Positions 45,176 to 53,754 of a stretch of DNA of 64,000 bases are shown one piece after another; positions within the stretch are counted from its first letter, which is position 1; every line of letters begins with the position of its first letter. The translations under genes and the position numbers were made by a program. Below the pieces are notes generated by a model that saw only the letters and a list, made by a program, of their open reading frames with translations, was not told where the DNA came from and did no database searches. This stretch comes from Oxalobacteraceae bacterium (lineage in GTDB: Bacteria > Pseudomonadota > Gammaproteobacteria > Burkholderiales > Burkholderiaceae_D), in contig JAUYNR010000047.1 of the NCBI GenBank assembly GCA_030698225.1, positions 1 through 64,000 on the forward strand, read 5' to 3'.

Positions 45176-46696
45176 ATGAGCCTAGCCGTCCTGAAAAGCC
45201 GCGCACTGACCGGCATGCACGCCCCGGAAGTCACCGTCGAGGTGCATCTGGCCAATGGCTTGCCGAGCTTCACCATAGTCGGGCTGCCGGAAACCGAGGT
45301 CAAGGAATCGAAGGACCGGGTCCGCGCCGCATTGCAGAATGCGCGCTTCGAATTCCCCGCCAAGCGCATCACCGTCAACCTGGCGCCGGCCGACCTGCCG
45401 AAGGAGTCGGGCCGCTTCGACTTGCCGATCGCGCTCGGCATTCTGGCCGCCTCGGGCCAGATTCCGGGCGACACGCTGGACCAGTACGAGTTCGCCGGCG
45501 AACTGTCGCTGTCGGGCGCGCTGCGCCCGATCCGCGGCGCACTGGCGATGACGTTTGCGATGCACAAAAATGGTGCAGGCTGCCGCCAGCGCGCGTTCAT
45601 CCTGCCGCGCGCCAGCGCCGACGAAGCGGCGCTGGTGCCGGACGTGACGATATTGCCGGCCGACTCCTTGCTGCAGGTGTGCGCCCACTTCGGCGCCACC
45701 GATGCCGGCGCCAGGCTGTCGCCGCATCTGGTCAGTGCGCCGGTGCGGCGTCCGGAATACCCGGATTTTGCCGAGGTGAAAGGGCAGGTGCAGGCCAAGC
45801 GGGCGCTGGAAGTGGCGGCGGCCGGCGGCCACAGCGTGCTGATGGTCGGTTCTCCGGGCACCGGCAAGTCGATGCTGGCCGCGCGCTTCCCCGGCATCTT
45901 GCCGTCGATGACGGAAGATGAAGCGCTGGAATCGGCCGCCGTGCAATCGCTCACCAGCGGCTTTTCGATCGCGCGCTGGAAGGTGCGGCCGTACCGGTCG
46001 CCGCATCACACCGCTTCCGGCGTGGCGCTGGTCGGCGGCGGCAGCGTGCCGCGTCCCGGCGAAATTTCGCTGGCGCATTGCGGCGTACTGTTTTTGGACG
46101 AACTGCCGGAATTCGGCCGCAGCGTGCTGGAAGTCTTGCGCGAGCCGCTCGAGTCCGGCCGCATCACCATTTCCCGCGCCGCGCGGCAAGCCGATTTCCC
46201 GGCCCGCTTCCAGCTGATCGCGGCGATGAACCCCTGTCCCTGCGGCTTCCTCGGCCACGCATCCGGCAAATGCCGCTGCACGCCGGACATCGTCGCCCGT
46301 TACCAGGACAAGATCTCCGGCCCGCTGCTGGACCGCATCGACATGCAAATCCAGGTCGGCGCGTTGCCGCACGAGGATTTGCTCAGGCAAGCCGACGGCG
46401 AAGCGTCAAGCGCGGTGCATGCCCGCGTCGAGCAAGCGTTTGCGCGGCAATTGAAGCGGCAAGGGAAGGGCAACCACGCGCTCTCGAGCGGCGACATCGA
46501 CGCCCACTGCAAGCCCGACGCAGCCGCCGAACAATTGCTGCGCGCCGCGATGATCCGCCTGAACTGGTCGGCCCGGGCCTACCACCGGGTGCTGAAGGTG
46601 GCGCGCACCATCGCCGACCTGGCCGGCCACGACACCATCGGCAGCGCCCACGTAGCGGAGGCGATCCAGTACCGGCGTGCGCTGCGCGAGCATTGA
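45176..46696 (+). CDS. comM: ComM/YifB-type AAA+ Mg-chelatase-like ATPase
   Basis: A 506-residue protein: an N-terminal Lon-substrate-like domain (about 1-170; VEVHLANGLPSFTIVGLPE, KESKDRVRAALQN), AAA+ core with Walker A MVGSPGTGKSMLAARFPGIL, Walker B GVLFLDELPEF, and a zinc-like NPCPCGFLGHASGKCRCTP segment, then a Mg-chelatase C-domain. ComM is a helicase that drives branch migration in natural transformation, so the host may be able to take up DNA. Confidence 0.93.
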   Translation: MSLAVLKSRALTGMHAPEVTVEVHLANGLPSFTIVGLPETEVKESKDRVRAALQNARFEFPAKRITVNLAPADLPKESGRFDLPIALGILAASGQIPGDTLDQYEFAGELSLSGALRPIRGALAMTFAMHKNGAGCRQRAFILPRASADEAALVPDVTILPADSLLQVCAHFGATDAGARLSPHLVSAPVRRPEYPDFAEVKGQVQAKRALEVAAAGGHSVLMVGSPGTGKSMLAARFPGILPSMTEDEALESAAVQSLTSGFSIARWKVRPYRSPHHTASGVALVGGGSVPRPGEISLAHCGVLFLDELPEFGRSVLEVLREPLESGRITISRAARQADFPARFQLIAAMNPCPCGFLGHASGKCRCTPDIVARYQDKISGPLLDRIDMQIQVGALPHEDLLRQADGEASSAVHARVEQAFARQLKRQGKGNHALSSGDIDAHCKPDAAAEQLLRAAMIRLNWSARAYHRVLKVARTIADLAGHDTIGSAHVAEAIQYRRALREH

Positions 46697-46777
46697 CCGC
46701 AGCCAAGCCCAAAATTCAGCTGCTACCTGTCTGTTAATTATGAAAATTTTCAATCCATCGATGCGTCTATCGCAGCC

Positions 46778-47749
46778 GTGCAGCAGTCGGCCACGGCGTC
46801 GACTGCCATGTTGATCGGTATCCTGTGCGCGCTCGGCGCGGGCCTGATGTGGGGCCTGGTTTTCGTGGCGCCGGTATTGCTGCCGGATTATCCGGGCAGC
46901 GTGCTGTCGTTCGGGCGTTATATCGCGTTCGGCTTGATCGCGCTGGTGCCGGCCTGGATCGGCCGCAGGCAGATCGCGGCGCTGTCGCGGGCCGACTGGT
47001 GGGTGGCGTTGCGGCTTTCGCTGGTGGGCAATCTGCTGTATTACGCGGCGCTGGCCAGCGCAATCCAGTTGTCCGGCGCGCCGTTGCCGACGCTGCTGAT
47101 CGGCACCTTGCCGGTGGTGATTTCGATCGCCTCGAATACTGCGCCGGGCCGCGCGGCGGATGCGGTGGCCTGGCACCGGCTGCTGCCGGCGCTGGCGGTG
47201 ATTGGCACTGGCTTGCTGCTGGTGAATGCCAGCGAACTGGAGCAGCTGGGTGCCGGCCGCACGCTGACGCAGTATTGGCAGGGTTGCGCGCTGGCGCTGC
47301 TGGCGCTGGCTTGCTGGACCTGGTATCCGATGCGCAATGCGCGCTTCATGCAGGCCCATCCGCAGATCCGCTCGTCGACCTGGGCCACCGCGCAGGGGCT
47401 GGCGCTGTTGCCGGTGGTGCTGCCGGGTTTTGTCCTGTATGGCGTGATTGCGGATGCCGGCGGCGGCAGTTATGCGTTCCCGCTGGGGCCGCGCCCGGCG
47501 CTGTTCGTCGCCATGATGCTGCTGATCGGCCTGTGCGCGTCGTGGCTGGGAACCATGTTGTGGAACCATGCCAGCCAGCGTTTGCCGACCTCGCTGGCCG
47601 GACAGCTGATCGTGTTCGAGACGCTGTCGGCGCTCGCGTATGCCTTCCTCTGGCGCGGCACAATGCCGTCCGCGCAAGTGCTGGCCGGCATCGCGCTGCT
47701 GATCGTTGGGGTAATATTGGCGATCCGGACCTTCCGCCGCCCCGCTTGA
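46778..47749 (+). CDS. EamA/DMT family transporter
   Basis: A 323-residue protein with about ten hydrophobic segments in two repeated halves, as in drug/metabolite transporters (GILCALGAGLMWGLVFVAPV near the start; ASWLGTMLWNHASQRLPTSL and ALLIVGVILAIRTF in the second half). Likely exports or imports a small metabolite; substrate unknown. The start is GTG 46778, or ATG 46808, which would begin at the first helix. Confidence 0.85.
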   Translation: MQQSATASTAMLIGILCALGAGLMWGLVFVAPVLLPDYPGSVLSFGRYIAFGLIALVPAWIGRRQIAALSRADWWVALRLSLVGNLLYYAALASAIQLSGAPLPTLLIGTLPVVISIASNTAPGRAADAVAWHRLLPALAVIGTGLLLVNASELEQLGAGRTLTQYWQGCALALLALACWTWYPMRNARFMQAHPQIRSSTWATAQGLALLPVVLPGFVLYGVIADAGGGSYAFPLGPRPALFVAMMLLIGLCASWLGTMLWNHASQRLPTSLAGQLIVFETLSALAYAFLWRGTMPSAQVLAGIALLIVGVILAIRTFRRPA

Positions 47750-47771
47750 ACCATTTATACTAAAAAAACCG

Positions 47772-48338
47772 ATGACTGCGTTTTCGCTTGTTCCTACGCT
47801 TTCCCTGTTGCGCCTGGCTGTGCCGATGTTGCTGTCGGTCTTGCTGACGGGCTGCAGCCCGAGCCTGAACTGGCGTCAGGTGCAGGGTGCCGATGCGCCG
47901 TTTGCGGTGCTGTTGCCGGCCCAGCCGGCCACCCTGTCGCGCGCCATCGATCTCGACGGCATCCCGGTCACGATGTCGATGACCGCAGCCGAAGTCGATG
48001 GCGTCACTTTTGCGGTCGGTGCAGTCGTCCTGTCGGACCCGGCGTTGGCGCCGAAGGCGCTGCAGGCAATGAAACTGGCGCTGGTGCGCAATATCAACGG
48101 CAGCATTCAGAGCGAGCAGGCGACCGCAGCCGCGCAAGCAGCCGGCACCAGCAGCAGCATCGATATCGTCGCCACCGGCAGCATCGGCCGCAGCAATCAA
48201 CCGGCCCGGCTGCTGGCGCGTTTCGCGGCGCGCGAGCGGCGCGTCTACCAGGCCGTCATGGTCGGCCGCAGCAGCGCGATGGATGCGATCGGCGCCGATG
48301 CTGCCGACACCTTTTTCACTTCTTTCAAACTGCACTGA
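47772..48338 (+). CDS. Lipoprotein of unknown function
   Basis: A 188-residue protein with a signal peptide and lipobox LLTGC (Cys about 28). The mature part (LNWRQVQGADAPFAVLLPAQ, TMSMTAAEVDGVTFAVGAVV) has alternating beta strands, with no domain I can name. The next gene starts 1 bp after its stop, so they form a pair with the LysE-type exporter. Confidence 0.7.
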   Translation: MTAFSLVPTLSLLRLAVPMLLSVLLTGCSPSLNWRQVQGADAPFAVLLPAQPATLSRAIDLDGIPVTMSMTAAEVDGVTFAVGAVVLSDPALAPKALQAMKLALVRNINGSIQSEQATAAAQAAGTSSSIDIVATGSIGRSNQPARLLARFAARERRVYQAVMVGRSSAMDAIGADAADTFFTSFKLH

Positions 48339-48339
48339 C

Positions 48340-48999
48340 ATGACTTTTACGACCTGGATCACGTTCTTTTTTGCCGCCTGCATCATCGCCGTTTCGCCCG
48401 GCTCCGGCGCGGTGCTGTCGATGTCGCACGGCTTGTCGTACGGCGTCAAGCAAACCAGCGCCACGATTGCCGGCCTGCAAGCCGGCTTGCTGCTGATCCT
48501 GCTGATTGCCGGCGCCGGCGTTGGCTCGATTTTGCTGGCTTCCGAAGTCGCCTTTAACCTGGTCAAGACCGTCGGCGCCTTGTACCTGGTGTATCTGGGC
48601 GTGAGCCAATGGCGCGCCCGGGTCGAGGCGCGCCCCGAGACCGGGACTGCACTGCCGCAATCACACCCGCGGCGCAGTGCGGTGCCGAGCTTACGGCGCC
48701 GCTTCCTGACCGGCTTTCTGACCAATGCGACCAACCCGAAAGGGATCATCTTCATGGTTGCGGTGCTGCCGCAGTTCATCACCCAGCAGGCGCCGCTGCT
48801 GCCGCAATTGCTGATCCTGGGCGCCACCATGTGCGCGATCGATCTGGCGGTGATGCATGGCTATGCGTTTGCCGCGTCCGCGATGCAGCGCTTTTTCCGC
48901 GACCCGAGCATGGTCCGGCGGCAAAACCGCTTCTTCGGCGGCGTGCTGGTGGCGGTCGGCGCCGCGCTGTTTTTCGTCAAGCGCAGCGCCCCGGCGTAA
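48340..48999 (+). CDS. LysE/RhtB family exporter
   Basis: A 219-residue LysE-type translocator: ITFFFAACIIAVSPGSGAVL (first helix with the family PG motif), GVKQTSATIAGLQAGLLLIL, TVGALYLVYLGVSQWRAR and GFLTNATNPKGIIFMVAVLPQF. Six helices, exporting amino acids such as homoserine lactone or threonine in relatives. The start ATG 48340 follows directly on the lipoprotein stop. Confidence 0.9.
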   Translation: MTFTTWITFFFAACIIAVSPGSGAVLSMSHGLSYGVKQTSATIAGLQAGLLLILLIAGAGVGSILLASEVAFNLVKTVGALYLVYLGVSQWRARVEARPETGTALPQSHPRRSAVPSLRRRFLTGFLTNATNPKGIIFMVAVLPQFITQQAPLLPQLLILGATMCAIDLAVMHGYAFAASAMQRFFRDPSMVRRQNRFFGGVLVAVGAALFFVKRSAPA

Positions 49000-49094
49000 A
49001 TATATACACAGCACTGTATTTTTGAATGCGCACTCAATAATTGCTGAAAATGCATGATAATTGCATATACTCCTATTAATAATATAAGAATAGG
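49000..49094 (+). repeat. Dispersed intergenic repeat, copy E
   Basis: ATATATACACAGCACTGTAT, TTTTGAATGCGCACTCAAT, AATTGCTGAAAATGCAT and GCATATACTCC. Similar to copy F, including the AT-rich right end (TAATATAAGAATAGG). It ends about 20 bp before the asparaginase-like gene and could carry its promoter. Confidence 0.6.
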
Positions 49095-49115
49095 CATTAA
49101 CCGGGACGGAAAAAC

Positions 49116-49601
49116 ATGACACTACGGATCATCGCCAGCGGCGGCACCTTCGACAAGCATTACGACGAGCTCGCCGGCCAGCTCGGCTTCGGCGACAGCC
49201 ATCTGCCGGCAGTGCTCCAGCGCAGCCGCATCACGCTGGAACACACGCTCGAAGTGCTGCCGCTGCTCGATTCGCTGCAGATGCAGGACGCCGACCGCCA
49301 GCGCCTGCTGGACAGCTGCCGGCAAGCGCCGGAAAGCGCGATCGTCATCATCCACGGCACCGATACCATGCGCGACAGCGCGGCGGCGCTGGGCGCGGCC
49401 GCGCTCGACAAGACGGTGATCCTGACCGGCGCGATGATCCCGTATGAGATCGCCAATTCCGACGCGCTGTTCAACCTCGGCTTTGCGGTCGGCGTCGCGC
49501 AAATGCTGCCGGCCGGCGTCTTCGTTGCGATGAACGGGAAAGTGTTCGACTGGGACAAGGTGCAGAAAAACCGCAGCGCCGGGGTTTTCGAAGCTTGCTA
49601 G
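49116..49601 (+). CDS. Single-domain (N-terminal) asparaginase-like protein
   Basis: A 161-residue protein covering only the N-terminal domain of L-asparaginase (usual 320-350 residues). Catalytic region marks are visible: IASGGTFDKHY (the TGGT motif, here SGGT), IIHGTDTMRDSA (the second Thr and Asp) and KTVILTGAMIPY (the Lys). Such one-domain proteins form a known group, so it need not be truncated; activity is unclear. Flanked by repeat copies E and F. Confidence 0.8.
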   Translation: MTLRIIASGGTFDKHYDELAGQLGFGDSHLPAVLQRSRITLEHTLEVLPLLDSLQMQDADRQRLLDSCRQAPESAIVIIHGTDTMRDSAAALGAAALDKTVILTGAMIPYEIANSDALFNLGFAVGVAQMLPAGVFVAMNGKVFDWDKVQKNRSAGVFEAC

Positions 49602-49617
49602 ACGACTTTGAACCGGA

Positions 49618-49715
49618 ATTCATACTGTATTATGTATTTTTAAAGTTGCACTGAATTATTGCGGGAGATGCAATGAAATTTGCCATACTCCTGCATTGTT
49701 AATATATAAGAGGGG
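49618..49715 (+). repeat. Dispersed intergenic repeat, copy F
   Basis: CATACTGTATTATGTATTTT, TAAAGTTGCACTGAATTATT, GCGGGAGATGCAATG and GCCATACTCC. ATTGC-GGGAGAT-GCAAT forms the central stem. The right end (AATATATAAGAGG) is promoter-like and resembles copy E. Confidence 0.65.
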
Positions 49716-49783
49716 CGCGAAACCGGCGCAGCGCGAGCGCACGAAAAACGCGGCTTGCACCCGCCCTGCCAACCCGGACCCAT

Positions 49784-50323
49784 ATGAAATACCTGGCCGC
49801 ATATTCGGATGACATCAGGACCCAGGTCCGCACGCTGCTGGCGCAGGACCGGCTGGGCGCGATTCTGCTGCAGAAATACCGCCGCCTGCACGACATCCGC
49901 ACCGACCGTGCGCTGTACGATTACGTGATTGCGCTGAAGAACGACTTTCTGCGCAATGCCGCGCCGCTGTCGAAGGTCGCGTTCGACAGCAAGATCGAAG
50001 TGATCCAGCATGCGCTGGGGCTGCATACCGCGATCTCGCGGGTGCAGGGCGGCAAGCTCAAGGCCAAGCGCGAAATCCGGATTGCCTCGCTATTCAAGGA
50101 AGTGCCGCTGGAATTCCTGAAGATGATCGCGGTGCATGAGTTGGCGCACCTGAAGGAGAAGCAGCACGACAAGGCGTTCTACCAGCTGTGCACCCATATG
50201 GAGCCGGACTACCACCAGTACGAATTCGACCTGCGCCTGTACCTGACGCAGGTCGATGCGCACGGCAAGCTGCTGTGGCCGGGCAGCGCCGGCACTGCGG
50301 CAGAAAAGACGCCGCGGCCATAA
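49784..50323 (+). CDS. YgjP-like metallopeptidase domain protein
   Basis: A 179-residue protein with a zinc motif AVHELAHLKEKQHDKAFYQL (HELAH...H...F) at about residues 117-136, as in YgjP/WLM-type (DUF45) metal-dependent hydrolases. The helix before it contains EVPLEFLKMI. Substrate is unknown. No signal peptide, so cytoplasmic. Confidence 0.8.
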   Translation: MKYLAAYSDDIRTQVRTLLAQDRLGAILLQKYRRLHDIRTDRALYDYVIALKNDFLRNAAPLSKVAFDSKIEVIQHALGLHTAISRVQGGKLKAKREIRIASLFKEVPLEFLKMIAVHELAHLKEKQHDKAFYQLCTHMEPDYHQYEFDLRLYLTQVDAHGKLLWPGSAGTAAEKTPRP

Positions 50324-50373
50324 CACCCGATCGACCTTCGATTCTCTGCTTCATCAACCAATATATAAATACT

Positions 50374-50589
50374 ATGCAACCTATCAGTGGCACCCCGATT
50401 CCGTGGTACGACATCGCCGGCATGGTTTTCCTGGCCTGCATGTGCCTGTATTTCGGCCTCGCCGCTGGCAGTTTTTCTGCCAGCGCACGGCAAAAACTGC
50501 CATCCTTCGTGTTCAACCGCCCGGTTTGTTTTTTCCTGACCGCCGCCTTCTTGCTGATGGCCTTGGCCAGACTGATGGGATGGTTTTAA
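50374..50589 (+). CDS. Small membrane protein
   Basis: A 71-residue protein from ATG 50374 with two predicted helices, IAGMVFLACMCLYFGLAAGS and FFLTAAFLLMALARLMGWF. No family recognised. It ends at a hairpin shared with the convergent gene. Confidence 0.6.
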   Translation: MQPISGTPIPWYDIAGMVFLACMCLYFGLAAGSFSASARQKLPSFVFNRPVCFFLTAAFLLMALARLMGWF

Positions 50590-50595
50590 ACTGGA

Positions 50596-50631
50596 AACGG
50601 CAATCGACCGGTCTAGCGGTCGACTGCCGTT
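50596..50631. terminator. Bidirectional hairpin between convergent small genes
   Basis: AACGGCAATCGACCG and CGGTCGACTGCCGTT pair across a GTCTAG loop. It lies 6 bp past one stop and 24 bp past the other. Confidence 0.6.
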
Positions 50632-50654
50632 GCAGGTTTAAGTTGCAGGTTTAA

Positions 50655-50945
50655 CTAAGTGCCGATGCACTGATCGCCGCCGCTCAGCGCGCGCTCCTCG
50701 TGCAGCAGGCTGCGGTTCTGATCGACTGAAAACCGGCCCACGCCAAGCGTCTTGAGGATGCCGGCGGCCGCATCCAGCGTTTGCGATTCGCGGATATCTT
50801 CGCGCGCGGTGTGCAGTTGGCAGGGTGCCGCCTCGGGATCCCGATAGGCGTGGATTTCCCATGCGGTGCCGTTCCAGAACAGCGTCCACTGGAATTCGGC
50901 GCCGGTTGACATTGCAGTGCGAAAATATGCGATATCGGTAGTCAT
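50655..50945 (-). CDS. Conserved-looking hypothetical protein
   Basis: A 96-residue polar protein from ATG 50945 (MTTDIAYFRTAMSTGAEFQW) with a good AGGAG site. TLFWNGTAWEIHAYRD and HTAREDIRESQTLDAAAGIL suggest a small alpha/beta fold; no name can be given. Confidence 0.55.
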   Translation of the reverse strand: MTTDIAYFRTAMSTGAEFQWTLFWNGTAWEIHAYRDPEAAPCQLHTAREDIRESQTLDAAAGILKTLGVGRFSVDQNRSLLHEERALSGGDQCIGT

Positions 50946-51072
50946 GACAGTCTCCTCTTTTGAATGGTCTGACTGTGGTTTAGGACGCGACTGTTGTTTT
51001 GTCAAACAACTTCTATGTTTTGTCGTGCAAATCAGCATTAATGCACCGATTAGGCTCGCATATTGTTGAACA

Positions 51073-52344
51073 ATGAAAGAATCCATGATGTCTTCTGATA
51101 CGAGTACGCGCCGGGCTGTCATCATCGGCGGCGGTCCGGCCGGCCTGATGGCTGCCGAAATGCTGGCCCAGGGCGGCCCGGCAGTGAAAATTCAGGTTGA
51201 CCTGTTTGACGCGATGCCCTCGGTCGGGCGCAAGTTTTTGCTGGCCGGCAAGGGCGGCATGAACATCACCCACGCCGAGCCGATGGCCGCGTTTTTGTCG
51301 CGCTACGGCGCGCGCCGGGCGCAGATTGCGCCGCTGCTGGACGCTTTCGGGCCGGATGCGCTGCGGGCCTGGGTGCATGGGCTGGGCATAGACACCTTCG
51401 TCGGCAGCTCCGGCCGCGTGTTTCCGGCCGACATGAAGGCGGCGCCGTTGCTGCGCGCCTGGCTGCAGCGCCTGCGCGCGGCCGGGGTGCGCTTTCACAT
51501 GCGCCAGCGCTGGCTCGGCTGGGATGGCGAGCGCGCGCTGCGCTTTGCCGGCCCCGATGGCGAACAGCTGGTCAAGCCGGACGCGGTGCTGCTGGCACTG
51601 GGCGGCGGCAGCTGGGCGCGGCTCGGCTCGGATGGCGCCTGGCTGCCGCTGCTGGCAGCGCGCGGGGTCGATGTGGCGCCGCTGCAGCCGTCCAATTGCG
51701 GTTTCGATTGCGCCTGGAGCGCGCATTTCAGCAGCCGCTACGCCGGTTCCCCGCTGGCTCCGGTAGCGCTGAGCATTACTGATGGCAACGGGCAAGTACA
51801 GCGCAGGAAAGGCCAGTTCGTGATCACCGAAGGCGGGGTCGAAGGCAGCCTGATCTATGCGTTCTCGGCACAGATCCGCGACGCCATCGCCGCCCGCGGC
51901 AGCGCCACCGTCACGCTCGACCTGGCGCCCGACTGGACCCAGGAGCGCGTCGCGGCAGAACTCGGCCGCCCACGCGGCGCGCGCTCGCTGGCCAGCCACC
52001 TGCAAAGCCGCCTCAACATCACCGGCGTGAAGTCCGGACTGCTGCGCGAACTGGTCGGCAAGGATGATTTCGCCCGGCCGGAAGTGCTGGCCGCCAAAAT
52101 CAAGGCGCTGCCGCTGACTTTGCATGCGGCGCGCCCGATCGATGAGGCGATCAGCAGCGCCGGCGGGGTGCGCTTCGAGGCGCTGGGGCCGGATCTGATG
52201 CTGCGCGCGTTGCCGGGCGTGTTCTGCGCCGGCGAAATGCTGGACTGGGAAGCGCCGACCGGCGGCTATCTGCTGACCGCCTGCTTCGCCAGCGGCCGCG
52301 CGGCCGGACTGGGCGCGCTGGACTGGTTGCGGCGCAACGCTTAA
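51073..52344 (+). CDS. HI0933/BaiN-type FAD-dependent oxidoreductase (TIGR03862-like)
   Basis: A 423-residue flavoprotein. The dinucleotide fold AVIIGGGPAGLMAAEMLAQG lies at the N-terminus, then VGRKFLLAGKGGMNITHAEP (a family signature), SSGRVFPADMKAAPLLRAWL and the C-terminal FCAGEMLDWEAPTGGYLLTA with FAD contacts. Relatives include YhiN and BaiN. Substrate unknown. Start ATG 51073, although ATGs at 51085 and 51088 are possible. Confidence 0.85.
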   Translation: MKESMMSSDTSTRRAVIIGGGPAGLMAAEMLAQGGPAVKIQVDLFDAMPSVGRKFLLAGKGGMNITHAEPMAAFLSRYGARRAQIAPLLDAFGPDALRAWVHGLGIDTFVGSSGRVFPADMKAAPLLRAWLQRLRAAGVRFHMRQRWLGWDGERALRFAGPDGEQLVKPDAVLLALGGGSWARLGSDGAWLPLLAARGVDVAPLQPSNCGFDCAWSAHFSSRYAGSPLAPVALSITDGNGQVQRRKGQFVITEGGVEGSLIYAFSAQIRDAIAARGSATVTLDLAPDWTQERVAAELGRPRGARSLASHLQSRLNITGVKSGLLRELVGKDDFARPEVLAAKIKALPLTLHAARPIDEAISSAGGVRFEALGPDLMLRALPGVFCAGEMLDWEAPTGGYLLTACFASGRAAGLGALDWLRRNA

Positions 52345-52413
52345 TGTGCCGGCGGCGTACCAAGGATAAAATCGAGCAAGTCTTCCTGATTTAGAGCACA
52401 CACCTTGAAAACA

Positions 52414-53754
52414 ATGACCACCCTGCCAGCGCCGCACTGCACGCAATATGGCGATGCCGGGATCGAATGGCTCAACAGCCAGTGTTTTTGCCTCAGCCTC
52501 GATGCCAAGGCCCTGCACCGCGCGCTCGAATCCGAACTCGGCGCGCCCGATCTGGTGACGCTGGTGACAGAACGCTGCCCCTACCTGTTTTCCGCCCAGC
52601 CGGCGTTCGTGTCGGGTGCGCATATCGCGCGCATGTTGGAGGTGATCCGCGCGGTCGAAGCGGTGATTGCCCTGCCGGCCTGGCGCGAGCAGATCCTGGC
52701 CGACGCACCGGCCATCGCACAAGCTGCTGCCGGCGGTGCGCAAGGGGTGTTCTTCGGCTACGACTTTCATCTCGACGACGACGGCGTACGCCTGATCGAA
52801 ATCAACACCAATGCCGGCGGCGCAATGCTCAATGCGGTGCTGGCCCGGGCGCAGCGCGCCTGCTGTCCTGAAATAGAGGGGATGGTGCCGACACTGGCCT
52901 CGGTCGATGCGCTGGAACAGCGCATCGTCGACATGTTCCGCAACGAGTGGGAACTGTCCGGGCCGGTTGGGCGAACGCGGCCGCTGCAGACCATCGCGAT
53001 TGTCGATACCGCGCCCGAGCAGCAATACCTGTATCCGGAGTTCCTGTTGTTCCAGCGCCTGTTTCAAAAGCATGGCATCCAGGCAGTGATTGCCGATCCC
53101 GGCGCACTGGCGCTGCGCGACCGCGTGCTGTGGCACGGCGACACTGCGATCGACCTGGTCTACAACCGCCTCACCGATTTCCTGCTCGGCGCACCCGCGC
53201 ATGCGGCATTGCGCAGCGCCTACCTGGAACACGCGGCGGTCGTCACGCCGCATCCGCAGGCACATGCGCTGTACGCCGACAAGCGCAACCTGGCGCTGCT
53301 GTGCGACGACCGCCGGCTGCAGCAGCTGGGCGTTCCAGTTGCGACCCGCGCAGTTCTGGTCGACAGCATTCCGCGCACCGAAGTGGTCGAGCCCGCCAAT
53401 GCCGAACGCCTGTGGAATCAACGGCGCCAGTTTTTCTTCAAGCCGAGTGCCGGTTTCGGCAGTCGCGCAGCGTATCGTGGCGACAAACTCACCAAACGCG
53501 TATGGCAGGAAATCCTGCAAGGCGAGTACGTGGCGCAAGCGTTTGCCGCGCCGCCGCAGCGCACGATTGCGCTCGAAAATACGCCGCAGGTGCTCAAGTT
53601 CGATCTGCGCGTCTATGTGTACGATGGCCGGATGCAATGGGTGGCCGCCCGCCTGTATCAGGGCCAGACCACCAACTTCCGCACCCCGGGCGGGGGTTTC
53701 GCACCGGTGTACCAGCTGCCGATAGCAATTGACGACAAAGGCGAGCGGACATGA
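52414..53754 (+). CDS. Putative ATP-grasp-like protein, translationally coupled to a metal exporter
   Basis: About 446 residues. I see features of ATP-grasp ligases rather than a named family: RLIEINTNAGGAMLNAVL (about 130), YNRLTDFLLGAP, FFFKPSAGFGSRAAYRGDK (nucleotide loop) and FDLRVYVYDGRMQWVAARLY. The last segment, GQTTNFRTPGGGFAPVY, is a typical ATP-grasp end. Relation to peptide or glutathionylspermidine-type ligases is possible but unproven. Stop overlaps the next start (ATGA), so it is coupled to the cation exporter. ATG 52414 is preferred to TTG 52405. Confidence 0.65.
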   Translation: MTTLPAPHCTQYGDAGIEWLNSQCFCLSLDAKALHRALESELGAPDLVTLVTERCPYLFSAQPAFVSGAHIARMLEVIRAVEAVIALPAWREQILADAPAIAQAAAGGAQGVFFGYDFHLDDDGVRLIEINTNAGGAMLNAVLARAQRACCPEIEGMVPTLASVDALEQRIVDMFRNEWELSGPVGRTRPLQTIAIVDTAPEQQYLYPEFLLFQRLFQKHGIQAVIADPGALALRDRVLWHGDTAIDLVYNRLTDFLLGAPAHAALRSAYLEHAAVVTPHPQAHALYADKRNLALLCDDRRLQQLGVPVATRAVLVDSIPRTEVVEPANAERLWNQRRQFFFKPSAGFGSRAAYRGDKLTKRVWQEILQGEYVAQAFAAPPQRTIALENTPQVLKFDLRVYVYDGRMQWVAARLYQGQTTNFRTPGGGFAPVYQLPIAIDDKGERT

